A stretch of DNA of 64,000 nt from positions 72,358 through 136,357 of the forward strand of contig DIVG01000046.1 of NCBI GenBank assembly GCA_002422425.1. Direction: 5' to 3'. This stretch comes from Akkermansiaceae bacterium UBA6138. Lineage in GTDB: Bacteria; Verrucomicrobiota; Verrucomicrobiia; Verrucomicrobiales; DEV007. The notes under the pieces are model-generated. The model was not told the origin of the DNA. It made no database searches and saw only the letters and a program-made list of their open reading frames with translations. Below, piece after piece: positions 11,601-18,481 of this stretch. Both the position numbers and the translations under genes were made by a program. Every line of letters starts with the position of its first letter. Positions within the stretch are counted from its first letter, which is position 1.

Positions 11601-14600
11601 CCTTCACCACTAACACAGACGGTCTCGGCATGGGGCCAAGGGCGTCCATTGGCGTCTTCAAAGGCGACATCACCGTGCGCACGACCGGGGTCGGGGCCGA
11701 CATCCAGTTCCTCGCGCCGGATGCCGCCGAGGGGACTCTCGGGGTGCGCGGCGAAGATTCCTATGTGCAGCTCGGTCACGGTGGCTGGCGTAACTTTGCC
11801 GACATCGAGGGCAATATCACCGTCGATAGCGGCGGCGCGCTGGAGTTCCGGGCCTTGCAGGGGACTGCTCTCGCTCCGAATGTGAATACGAACCACAACG
11901 TTTCCTACGCCCAACTCGGTCACGGCGGTTTTGAGTCCGGTGGCACGTTTAACGGCAACATCGATGTGACGACTCTCGGCAGTATTCTTTTCCGGGGCGC
12001 GGATTCGGTCAATGGAGCCAACGCCGGCTATGCCCAGCTCGGGCATGGAGGTTACTCGACCTGGAAGGGGACAACCCAGTATCGTGAAGCCATCCGCGAT
12101 TCCCTCACCGGAGTGATCCCGGTCGCCGTTCTCTCGGTGGGTAATTCCGGCAACATCAATGTGACGAGCGGCGGCGATCTCGAGTTCTATGCCGGTCGTG
12201 ATGCGCAGACCTTTGCCCAGCTGGGTCACGGAGGATGGACCTCTCGCGACTCTCACAGCGGTAATATCACGGTGAATGTGGCCGGGGGGATTGCCTTCCA
12301 CGGCGGGGTCGATTATCTTGACACTGATCCGGCCCGGGCCAACCCGGGAGGGAATGAAGGTTCCCACGCCATGCTCGGTCATGGCGGTCATGATTCGGAC
12401 GGCACTCATTCCGGCGACATCACGGTGACGGCGGGGCAGTTTGCCGCCGGTCACGCCGAAGCAGGGCAGGGGATCGTCTTCCGGGCCGGTGCCTGGAATG
12501 ATAACTTTACCCAGCTCGGGCATGGAGGTTTCTCCTCACGGACTTATGGGGTAACCGGCAACGAGCAGGGCCTCTCGGGGGCGATCACTGTCACGGCGTC
12601 AGGGGACATCACTTTTGTCGGCGGGACGGCTAATTTCTTCAACTCGGACGAAAACGCGAGACTCTACGCGCAGCTCGGTCACGGAGGCTATGACGTCGAT
12701 GTCACCCAGGACGGCAACCACGTCACCGGCAACGGCATCGGGCACAATGGGGCGATCTCGGTCATCTCGACCGCAGGCAGGATTTTCTTCGGAGCGGGCG
12801 ACGCAGACCGGGCCGATCAGGCCAGTGTCGGCACGGGCGAGGGACGTTTTCACAGCGCTCAACTCGGCCATGGCGGCTATGAAGCACGCGGAGATCACTA
12901 CGGCAACATTACCGTGAGCGCCTTTAGCGATATCATTTTCCTGGGTGGCTCTTCCGAGGATAATGATAATGAGCTGGTAAACTATGCCCAGCTCGGTCAC
13001 GGCGGACGCTCCGCCCTGGGTAATCAGGGGCGTGTCGGGGAAACCATTTCGGTCACGGCCGGGCGCGATATCATTTTCCGGGCCGGTAACAGTCAGGACA
13101 GTCCGGTTCAGCTCGGCAACGGCGGACGCGAGGCACGCGGTGACCATTCCGGGGACCTCTTGGTTCGCGCGGGGGGGAACATCGAGTTTGCGGCAGTCCA
13201 GGGCCGACACCTCGTCAGTGGCGAGGAGAAAAACTTTGATCTGACCCGTGCAACGGAGCTCGGAAGCCAGGGGAATGACGCGATCTACGACCTCGAAGGA
13301 AGCAATGTGGTGCCGGGAACGCTCGTTATCACGATACCGAACGGCCCGACTCTCGGAGATGATGGAAACGGCAACATTGTCGTGACCGGGGGAGATCCTG
13401 GCGTGCTCACCGCGCTCGGTCTCGGTGTCGGCGATATTGTCGGGACGATCTGGTATACCGGAGGCACTGGTACGAACGGCCGCATCACCTTCACCCGCGA
13501 CGTCAATCCGAACAATCAGGCGTCACCGACCGCCGCCAATCTGGTGACGGTTTCCTACGAGTCTCTTGAGATCCAGGGAGGTTATGCCCAGCTCGGCAAC
13601 GGCGGTTATGATGCCGATAATCCCAACGGAACCAATGCAGGCGCGAATAGTCTTGGGAACACGGGGAATATTACCCTTTTTGCCGGCGGGGACGTCCTTT
13701 TCAGGGCCGGGGTCGGTGCTCAGGGATACGCCCAGCTTGGCCACGGCGGGCATGTCAACGAGGGGCGGAACAGCGGCGATATTCGCATCGGGTCCGCGAG
13801 CGAGCGCATCGGCGGGGCCGTCATCCTGACCGGCGGGAACGGGGATTACTATGACTCGGGCAACGCTTATGCTCAGATCGGGCACGGCGGTCAGACCGCC
13901 CGCGGGACCCATTCGGGCGAGATCTCCATCTACACTAACTCCGCTCTCGCGGCGGGTTACGAGGGCATCGGAATGCACCTCCAGGCCGGTTCGCGCAACA
14001 ATAACTACGCCCAGGTCGGCCATGGTGGCCACTCCTCACGCTCGGGCACGACTACCGGCGTCGCCGGGATGGAGGGGAATTCCGGCGACATCTACATCAA
14101 CTCGATTGGAGATATCAATCTAATTGCCGGGGTTCTTAACCGCGGTGGGTCCACTGCGGGTCAGTCGGTCGATGACGGCAACCTCTATGCGCAAATCGGC
14201 CACGGAGGCTACGATGCCGATGTCTCCCTCGATGGTGACCTGGGTGCCTCCGGGGGCGCGGGTTACACTAACGGGATCGGCCATAATGGCGCGATCACCG
14301 TGATCAGTCAGCAGGGTAGCGTCAACGTTCTCGCCGCTGATCATCTGCGGAGTTTCCTCCCGAGTCTGGCACCTTACGTTGGTGTCTACGACGGTCTTGT
14401 GAATAACGGGATCGCAAGAAACGACATGTATGCCGGGGGCCGCCATCATTATGCGATGATCGGCCACGGGGGTATTTATGCCGTCGGTAATCATTGGGGC
14501 GATATCACCGTGCATGCCGGATTTAATGACGCGGCCGTGCAGACCGGCACTCTTGCCGACAGCCATGTCCGGGTATGGGGTGGGCGTTTCTACGCGGATC

Positions 14601-17600
14601 AGGATGACAGCCAGCAGTTCGCCCAGATCGGTCACGGTGGCAGGTCCGCCAACGGACAGCAGGGGCGCAGCGACGACGTCACTTCGGTGATGGCGGCGGG
14701 TAACGTGGAAGTCCACGCAGGTGAAGGGGTCGACAGCTATGCGCAGATCGGGAACGGCGGCACGAACGGTCGCGGGGATCATCGCGGTGATGTGCAGATA
14801 TTTGCCGGAGGCGATGTCTCCGTCATGGCCGGTCAATTCTCCCGCACCCAGACGCTCGGCAACGGGATCTACTCCCGCTATTATCACGTTAGCACTTCCA
14901 ACGCGGGTGAGTTGAACCAGAACACCGATCGCGCCGGTTTGCTGCAGGCGGTCACCGGCGGTGTTGGGGCGGGGGTGCTGAACTTCCGTGCCGTTAATGG
15001 GGTCATCCCCGACTCGGTCAAAGTGGAAATCTACAACGACTCCGGATTGCGAATCGGCACGATCGAGGACGACGCATCGGGCGTGCTGAGGGTGGTGGCA
15101 GATTTCACCGAACTGGTCGATGGTGTCCAGCTGACGGCGGGTATGCAGGTCGGAACGGTCAACTATGGGGCGAGCAATATGACCTTCACGACACGGGTGA
15201 ATCCGGGCGCAGAAGGGGGGGCAGCCAACGTGATCGTTAGCATGGAGCATGTTCGGACCGACCGCGCCTACGCGCAGATCGGGCACGGGGGCTATGACGC
15301 CGACGACCCGAACAATGATACCGCGCTCGGTGCCAGCGGGAACATTTCGGTCGCGGCAAAGGGCGATATCAATGTTCGCGGGGGTCTTTCGCTGAACAAC
15401 TACGCCCAGGTGGGTCATGGCGGCTACGAAACCAGAGGTGCTGCAAGCGGGAATATCGTGATGCGCGCCGGCGGCAGCATCCAGTTCGAAGCGCGTGGTC
15501 AGCAGGATCGTGCCTATGTCCAGATCGGCCACGGCGGCTGGGATGCCGATGGTAACCACTCCGGGAATGTGCTCGTCAGTGCCGGCAGCGGCGGATTGGG
15601 GACTTCGCTCGGACTGGGTGCCTTTAACGATCTCGGTGATTTCGATCGCGACGGGGTTGCCGATGAGGTTCAATTTGCCTCGGTCGTGGCAGGTCAGGGA
15701 ACGGTGACGTTGACCGGGGGAACCTTCACGGATTCCTGGGTCCAGGTCGGCCATGGCGGACGGTCCTCGGGCAACACCGCCGGGAATGCGAGCACCATGA
15801 CCGGTGATGTCGGCGTTGCCGCAAACGGCGATATCACTCTGCAGGGTGGCGCGGCCACGCGGGGCTTCACCCAGATCGGCCATGGCGGCTGGGAGGATGG
15901 GACCCTGAACATGACCTTGGGGGGAGATATCTCGGTGATTTCCCAGACCGGACTGTTGCGTGTCCTCGCCGGCGCAGGCAGTGAGGCCTATTCGCTCGTC
16001 GGTCACGGTTCGCTCCGCAATGCGGCGGGCAGCGTGCCTCTGGGAACCCGCTCGGGTGACATCTATCTTGAGGCGGCCAACTGGGAGATCACTCCGGTCG
16101 GGACGACCTCGCTCGCCCGCATCGGTCATCGCAGTCAGGCGATAAATAACGGCCTCACCGCCGGAAACCACTTTACCCTGATCGGTAATGGGGCGGACGG
16201 GACGAGCTCTTACCTCATCAATGATGCGTTTGTAAACCTGATGGGTGTTCGCGACCATCTCGCCGGAGGTGGCGGGGCTACCTTCGGTGCGTTTGGTAAT
16301 CTGGTGATGGATCTCGCCCTGACCTCTAATTCCGCCGGGTCGATAAATATGGTGGCGACTGGTGATGTCAATGTGCGCCGCAGTGTTCAGAATGCGGGAA
16401 GCGGCGAGGTGAACGTTGCGGCCGGATGGGACGGTATCACACCATCGCTTGATTTCCTCGACAAGGTCCCGATGCGGACGGTCGATTTCGCGACGATTCT
16501 CGCGGATCCGAATACCTGGGGAAATAACGGCGGAGTCGCCTCGATCGGCGATGGGATGCAGGTTGCCCGGGTGTCGGTGGGAAGCGCCGGTGGAGCCACT
16601 ACGGTGCTGGGGGATTCGGTCGAGGTTCGCGGCAGTAATGTGGCGAGAAGTTCCTCGGCTTTGATTGGCTTCGCTCCCCTTACCGGCGTCAACCCTTCGG
16701 GTTCGATTAACGTGAGATCGCGTGAGGGCGACGTTTCAGTGCTCGGTGGCAGTCAGTCTAATACCTATGCTCAGATAGGTCATCGTGGCGGCGGGCTTAT
16801 CGCGGTCTCAAGCCTCACCGGTTCGATTGATGTCATCTCTGGCGGCGGACTGACTGTGCGTGGCGGAAGCGGAGTCCAGGCGGCTGCGCATATCGGTCAC
16901 GGGGGTGCTTCAGCGAATGTCTCGACTTTCGGGGGAGTGATCACGGTGGATGTCGCCAGCGATATTGTCCTGGGCGGCGGGGCTGGATCTGCGGCCTATT
17001 CCCAGATCGGTCACGGGGGGAGTATTTCCACAGGAAGTATGTCCGGCAGCATCAGCGTCGTTACCGGTGGCAGTATCGACATCAGCGCGCCGAATCTTCT
17101 CGGTCAATCCTACTCGAAGATCGGGCACGGAGATGATTTCAGGGGAGCATCCGCCGCGACCGGCGGCACCGGAAACCGCAGTGGCAATATTGAAGTGTCG
17201 GCCGGCCGTGACATTAGCCTCAGTGGGGGGATGATTGGTCATGTCAATAATCTCTCAGGAGCGACCGCGCTTGATGGCGTGACGCAGATCGGCGTGAGCC
17301 GGGACGACCCGACTGATCCGACGGGAGGCACTCTCACCGCCGATGCGTTGAGCCAGTTCCATGGGGAGGACGAGTTGCGCTTTTATGTGCCGCGTCGCGG
17401 TAACAACAAAATCGCTTCCGGTGCCTACCTTAACGGAGTGCTATGGGCCGGGGCCTCAACGGATCCCGCGCCGGTACAGCGCATCGACGAATACACCATC
17501 CACATGATCGGGGAGACGGAAGCGGATCCGGAGGAACACGAGAATGTCTTCTGGTCCGGTGCCGCCCCGGCGAACGTGGCGAGTTTCGCCTTCTATTACG

Positions 17601-17902
17601 ATACTATCCTCATGGGTCCCGCGCCGCCGGTTCCCCCCGCTCCGCCTGAGCCTCCGGTACCGCCCGGGCCGAACTACCCGGCTTATTACCCCGACGACCA
17701 GACCACGGACGACTGGGTGCGCAAGCATGGTGATTATTACAGCCGCTTCGGCCTGCCGGGCAGCCTCTTCAGGTTCGATCTTCAAGGCGGTGGCGGGGCT
17801 AGATACTTCGGTGATGATGCCTACTCACCTTCTCCGGAGGGGGATGAAGAGGAAGCTCTGCGCCGCCATCTGCGATTCCTCGGAATCGATGTTCCGGAGT
17901 GA
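2681..17902 (+). CDS. Giant (5073 aa) two-partner-secretion type exoprotein with about 57 GHGG repeats
   Basis: A hydrophobic export signal (about residues 18-42, ending P-V-L-A before NPQGG) is preceded by a short basic extension. Residues about 43-260 match the TPS / filamentous haemagglutinin N-terminal domain (SAIINWDSFSI; N125-P-N-G-I), which in known family members is recognised by an outer-membrane TpsB/FhaC pore. Residues about 260-520 are further beta-helix-like G/N/S-rich strands. From H735 to H4816 a unit with consensus [YF]-[AV]-[QM]-[IL]-G-H-G-G, then G-x-H-x-G-x-I-x-V-x-A-x-G-D-I-x-F-x-G-G, recurs about 57 times with mean spacing near 72 residues. Five different modules are inserted between repeats. 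The C-terminus has a Pro-rich stretch (PPAPPEPPVPP) and an acidic unique tail. I see no autotransporter barrel, LPXTG or PEP-CTERM, and no Cys outside the leader. Likely a secreted or surface fibre or adhesin (inference). No TpsB gene lies in the window. Only 7 bp separate it from the convergent mnmM-like gene. Confidence 0.9.
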   Translation: MCASRSAPEGVVTTLRRRPLLLRLIMIGLAPGLMFTGNPVLANPQGGVVVHGDVTIGASLGGNLQITQNSHSAIINWDSFSIDQGELTQFFQPNRNSAVLNRVTGGNPSAIHGALKANGNVFVINPNGILVGSGGTIDVHGLVLSTLDVSNGEFLAGGDLNFKGVGADVTNLGRINGVGGDVFLIGRTISNSGTIRAGGGTAGLAAGEEVLLTGAGSTGERLFVRATGAGVSGTGIFNDGTIEGAAVELKAHGNMFALAINNKGSVRATGTVNSGGKVYLRSAGGAVNNSGSIRAVTPGTGSAGRVLIEAAYAKVDGMMEAERGNIRVTGTDKVELGGGIDVSSAVGTGGEVVVEGSEISLGGTASVDASGATGGGYVRIGGGFQGRDAEVMNADRVVIDDGALLRADAIESGRGGNVIVWSDGDTAFSGDLSARGISQGGFAEISGKNTLEVTGQVDLSASNGQAGTLLLDPTNITISAAGASALGGSTISNVWLSQQLDLGTNIVISTNFGAGADAGNITVNDRVEWYQENSSTVAGNLSLLAMGSINFNRSVRSAGTGAINVVAGWDGSTGLTMDGFDMAAVLATMPGGLSASAADAAGLNGGSIFVNTATGAQHVEVGSRFGSTLLAGHDLFLTGSTSGGDRWAQVGFHDSGYEWELGRAYNGTRNEWWGNSAGNVRGKSYIADLGGTVFASGAFQGAGYGATGAIEIGLSGRLDMRAGHNQTRSYVQIGHGGVVDGESVRASTAPAPSVNTTRDGFIVDPDNDNNRPYFSATWRTNYLGHAARINAHVSVNAAEDILVSAARGFETTAGYTDLVIADQGSGAFALIGHGGYRQAGSFHGDVTVVAGGATTAADGRGPEGAGIQLYATNGSGSFAQIGHGTGGGFNRRSIWDQQKSGEVTVTATIGAVRMIGFNQLPRAGTTLADRNVGAVLDGVTSLANNSAADAETLYSHVQIGHGGSGESAPTTGGGFTAPVAVTTLYDAFNNTFANTGALINNRTPEMSLSGNVNVFAGGTVRVRDNMGYDELGNWLADQGPGIDPYSPANAILRDIGIEVRAGNNHNAYAMIGHGGTNIAALDALSTGHRGDISVVADKGGIMFVGGEEKRSQRSWGYGFNFAQIGHGGANVQGPKQGRIDVIAGQGAGAVGGDIIFRTGRMRQSYAQIGHGGQEFTRVVTGDGLSDIVVRAAGNMEMTTRLSGPSDVTLSRDYVDWAMGETGSTTAGDSELLERVTGTLAAGTQIPQSAVQSHNWDTNIKFSMIGHGGSSVNLNGILSLNNTIDVEAQGGSVRLTAGGGDRDFTQIGHGGYRTGGANASITGGDITVTAADDIIIDASNPGMNMVERSSMIGIVTRDADGNYLHSGQNQILGRGFGSYGMIGNGGYDMDGDHSGAITLTAGRHIHAIASSTLPGIQVSSYTAGYVEGPSAFPASGIQNRWAGTRHTYDTLVEASMMQRSFQLYHGNAGASEPAHRGNIVAGTLLIDLGSTGGADLRDASNGDGTGTLYRSASAISGNYASGSHGVAHGTIDYATGKVTIDSSLVTANNGDLENDRNTLNRNINYSYANPTTLTNVAIASERTAESDTALRPNEAFLGHGRILPGTLVLNIGGTLYREAPALNGTIVNASNTVVATIDYATGRVRFRQNVNPTAAAVSADYQWAVGNSDSAFVQIGNGGQGSSVGGRDTIGNTGEMNITAGGDVRLHAGGASNAYAQLGHGGTSAQSAHSGNINLVAGGIVEFIAGNANNYTKTNQYAQLGHGGFDADGSHTGNISVQAGTGERSLIPGVIGGGSLGGVVFTAGNGTDTYAMIGHGGRSSQAGVVTQTGLLPGQAGVLSGDITINSLGAMTFTAGSKIVHPLDNGFLQDNDDGRNFVQVGHGGWDGDVNGNTYVVGLGHRGAISLTAQIGDIELKAGDTANGSFGDGYGRYHSATIGHGGYATNGDHFGNISVIAENGSVKLTGGMLTHDRSSEKYNWSQIGHGGAEATSHLGRLGDTIIVRASNDILLAAGGGNRNQAMIGNGGLNVDGSHLGDISVSAGGDIDLRGGIALKRVVRRIGEFQEMNGVNGGDANDIGEFNGYYGSGGLGYVMLDAAAAAGGGAKAKLMGDDIQPGTVQIRLAVAAPTLFNASATPDFIDDGAGNIITNDLAQAVVGTIDYATGAITFSQSIVANNNLAQPDVFVNYEHRSGIRNDALYANATIGHGGYATNSRAGAHPEDATPDFVNRGISGNIDVRAGVDASGAFNGSGGSITAIGGNDQRTYVQIGHGGMDATAPAGHSLSGSITTKADGAIVFQGGGGLIDNHHIAFNYYGAGNTEVAAVTAASNADRLRYSTPLGDGTRSNSGITDILYAFAHIGHGGVSAHANNALDNNANNPLAAATAATGHNGNIFVQANQGNIDFTGGGVRGYGHFAMIGHGGYSVMGNHFGDIEVISGADINFTGGGDTYRANSTEGRNFVQIGHGGRTSTGNLFGDIAVTAAGAVNVRGGDVRSDRSAVAYGAHVFVLNQGGNQDENHYNRTEGRLNRAQIGHGGDNVYGDKTGAIEVTAGSGVDFRGGDRLAGSLDNNAGYLNYAMIGHGGYAAWRHIRTNLPLPGNTGQADDWGVPFWHNGTTYVFDGTGQFPWSVDNTGSATLGLGNPLYDGFGGNVSVTATTGNISFQSGTSLGTFGQIGHGGIETAGDHHGDISVRALQGDVLFSANRVEETGSTSTASSAYVQVGHGGSYSSGEQSGGIDLEASGEIRFKAGRTDSYAMVGHGGRESHGTDTINWGGTNPTYRRTTNRFYSQSSLYRPGSRTGDISVTAGGDIAFVGGNANGDRAFTQIGHGGFNIHANPDAGGQFGDGHSGAISVITTGGSLLLRGGDRANSHAMIGHGGTESFGNHGGDGTDNRADSDILVEAATGIRVLATGRFDSNNVARNFAQIGHGGWRSSFRDAHDIDANLYAKLQAYGANYINPNTGVVNTDDAGMHPLTPFTTNTDGLGMGPRASIGVFKGDITVRTTGVGADIQFLAPDAAEGTLGVRGEDSYVQLGHGGWRNFADIEGNITVDSGGALEFRALQGTALAPNVNTNHNVSYAQLGHGGFESGGTFNGNIDVTTLGSILFRGADSVNGANAGYAQLGHGGYSTWKGTTQYREAIRDSLTGVIPVAVLSVGNSGNINVTSGGDLEFYAGRDAQTFAQLGHGGWTSRDSHSGNITVNVAGGIAFHGGVDYLDTDPARANPGGNEGSHAMLGHGGHDSDGTHSGDITVTAGQFAAGHAEAGQGIVFRAGAWNDNFTQLGHGGFSSRTYGVTGNEQGLSGAITVTASGDITFVGGTANFFNSDENARLYAQLGHGGYDVDVTQDGNHVTGNGIGHNGAISVISTAGRIFFGAGDADRADQASVGTGEGRFHSAQLGHGGYEARGDHYGNITVSAFSDIIFLGGSSEDNDNELVNYAQLGHGGRSALGNQGRVGETISVTAGRDIIFRAGNSQDSPVQLGNGGREARGDHSGDLLVRAGGNIEFAAVQGRHLVSGEEKNFDLTRATELGSQGNDAIYDLEGSNVVPGTLVITIPNGPTLGDDGNGNIVVTGGDPGVLTALGLGVGDIVGTIWYTGGTGTNGRITFTRDVNPNNQASPTAANLVTVSYESLEIQGGYAQLGNGGYDADNPNGTNAGANSLGNTGNITLFAGGDVLFRAGVGAQGYAQLGHGGHVNEGRNSGDIRIGSASERIGGAVILTGGNGDYYDSGNAYAQIGHGGQTARGTHSGEISIYTNSALAAGYEGIGMHLQAGSRNNNYAQVGHGGHSSRSGTTTGVAGMEGNSGDIYINSIGDINLIAGVLNRGGSTAGQSVDDGNLYAQIGHGGYDADVSLDGDLGASGGAGYTNGIGHNGAITVISQQGSVNVLAADHLRSFLPSLAPYVGVYDGLVNNGIARNDMYAGGRHHYAMIGHGGIYAVGNHWGDITVHAGFNDAAVQTGTLADSHVRVWGGRFYADQDDSQQFAQIGHGGRSANGQQGRSDDVTSVMAAGNVEVHAGEGVDSYAQIGNGGTNGRGDHRGDVQIFAGGDVSVMAGQFSRTQTLGNGIYSRYYHVSTSNAGELNQNTDRAGLLQAVTGGVGAGVLNFRAVNGVIPDSVKVEIYNDSGLRIGTIEDDASGVLRVVADFTELVDGVQLTAGMQVGTVNYGASNMTFTTRVNPGAEGGAANVIVSMEHVRTDRAYAQIGHGGYDADDPNNDTALGASGNISVAAKGDINVRGGLSLNNYAQVGHGGYETRGAASGNIVMRAGGSIQFEARGQQDRAYVQIGHGGWDADGNHSGNVLVSAGSGGLGTSLGLGAFNDLGDFDRDGVADEVQFASVVAGQGTVTLTGGTFTDSWVQVGHGGRSSGNTAGNASTMTGDVGVAANGDITLQGGAATRGFTQIGHGGWEDGTLNMTLGGDISVISQTGLLRVLAGAGSEAYSLVGHGSLRNAAGSVPLGTRSGDIYLEAANWEITPVGTTSLARIGHRSQAINNGLTAGNHFTLIGNGADGTSSYLINDAFVNLMGVRDHLAGGGGATFGAFGNLVMDLALTSNSAGSINMVATGDVNVRRSVQNAGSGEVNVAAGWDGITPSLDFLDKVPMRTVDFATILADPNTWGNNGGVASIGDGMQVARVSVGSAGGATTVLGDSVEVRGSNVARSSSALIGFAPLTGVNPSGSINVRSREGDVSVLGGSQSNTYAQIGHRGGGLIAVSSLTGSIDVISGGGLTVRGGSGVQAAAHIGHGGASANVSTFGGVITVDVASDIVLGGGAGSAAYSQIGHGGSISTGSMSGSISVVTGGSIDISAPNLLGQSYSKIGHGDDFRGASAATGGTGNRSGNIEVSAGRDISLSGGMIGHVNNLSGATALDGVTQIGVSRDDPTDPTGGTLTADALSQFHGEDELRFYVPRRGNNKIASGAYLNGVLWAGASTDPAPVQRIDEYTIHMIGETEADPEEHENVFWSGAAPANVASFAFYYDTILMGPAPPVPPAPPEPPVPPGPNYPAYYPDDQTTDDWVRKHGDYYSRFGLPGSLFRFDLQGGGGARYFGDDAYSPSPEGDEEEALRRHLRFLGIDVPE
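4860..17130 (+). repeat. GHGG repeat array inside the giant exoprotein
   Basis: I counted about 57 units by eye, including variants IGNGG, GHGT, GHGS and GHGD. The coding core is cag-atc-ggt/g-cac-ggc/g-gg. Spacing ranges from roughly 40 to over 150 residues, because loops between the conserved core and the next G-D-I-x-F strand vary. Several units carry D-A-D-G-x-H-x-G or D-x-D-G-D-H-S-G after the core. Divergence at the DNA level suggests an old expansion rather than recent tandem duplication. Confidence 0.9.
7105..15260 (+). repeat. Five interspersed G-T-I-D-Y-A-T-G modules within the exoprotein
   Basis: A second repeat type, 50-90 residues long, is inserted five times between GHGG units, at about 7105-7330, 7480-7670, 9010-9245, 13307-13572 and 15001-15258. 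Shared features are a P-G-T-L/V-x-I strand, a variable part often with D-D-G-x-G-N, then G-T-I-D-Y-A-T-G-x-I-x-F, then V-N-P and a final V-x-Y-E strand. Four of the five lead directly into a GHGG/GNGG unit, and the first runs into the second through a linker. Copies 4 and 5 are degenerate (GTIWYTGG; GTVNYGAS). It reads like a small beta-sandwich; function unknown. Confidence 0.75.
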
Positions 17903-17909
17903 GGGGCCT

Positions 17910-18470
17910 TCACCGCTCACGTTCGATTGCAAGGAGGTAGGGCGGCGGAGAGCCGCCCGGCCTTCCCTGAATCCCGTAGTGGACCGTGCGGTAGCGCTCG
18001 GGAGGGAGGCCGGCCAGCCATGCTTTGATCCGGTCGGCTTCTTCGGCACCTCCCGGGTGCCCCGGGTAAATCACGACGGTGACAATCCCTTCGGGAACGA
18101 GCAGGTCAAGGGCAGCCTCAAGAGCGCGCAGGGTGGTGTCGGGTTGCGTGATGATACTTTTGTCCCCCGAGGGGTAATAACCCAGGTTGAACATCACCGC
18201 TTTGACTCCAGCCGGAACGACGGACGCCATTTCCTCGTGCCCCCGCAGATGGAGAACGACGGGTTGGTCTGCGCTGATTCGCCTCCTCGTGCCGGCGATC
18301 GCGGCCTCCTGAATATCGAAACCATCGACGCGACCGGCAGGCCCCACGCAGGAAGCGAGGAAAAGGGTATCATGCCCATTGCCGACTGTGGCGTCGACGG
18401 CGCGGTCCCCGGGATGGAGCCGCTTTTTCACGAGGAGCTGCGCGATTTCGGTCGCTCGGGGAAAGCCCAT
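17910..18470 (-). CDS. mnmM: MnmM/YtqB-type SAM-dependent tRNA methyltransferase
   Basis: 186 residues, the usual length for this family (PF06962). Residues about 23-37 form the SAM-binding loop (DATVGNGHDT). The family signatures are F-N-L-G-Y-Y-P-S-G-D-K (about 93-103) and Y-P-G-H-P-G-G (about 138-144). Bacillus subtilis MnmM methylates the aminomethyl group on tRNA wobble uridine 34 (nm5s2U to mnm5s2U); older annotations call the family rRNA methylase. It is cytoplasmic. The ATG start lies 11 bp after the stop of a DAO-family flavoprotein, so the two are probably co-transcribed and may perform consecutive steps. Family assignment is strong; the exact substrate is inferred from the family. 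Confidence 0.85.
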   Translation of the reverse strand: MGFPRATEIAQLLVKKRLHPGDRAVDATVGNGHDTLFLASCVGPAGRVDGFDIQEAAIAGTRRRISADQPVVLHLRGHEEMASVVPAGVKAVMFNLGYYPSGDKSIITQPDTTLRALEAALDLLVPEGIVTVVIYPGHPGGAEEADRIKAWLAGLPPERYRTVHYGIQGRPGGSPPPYLLAIERER

Positions 18471-18481
18471 GACGATGAGGG

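Noticed and set aside
3061..15260. G-runs of seven in the giant gene as phase-variation tracts
   Set aside because: The runs (for example near 3078, 10010 and 15222) are no longer than seven, are expected from Gly-Gly codons, and lie deep inside the gene.
3013..16258. Many long minus-strand open frames opposite the giant gene (up to 712 codons at 14120-16258)
   Set aside because: They mirror the repetitive GC-rich codons of the sense strand, have no family resemblance or start signals, and break wherever the repeat phase changes.
4860..17130. CRISPR-like regularity of the repeats
   Set aside because: Repeats are coding, diverged, unevenly spaced and in frame; there are no cas genes.
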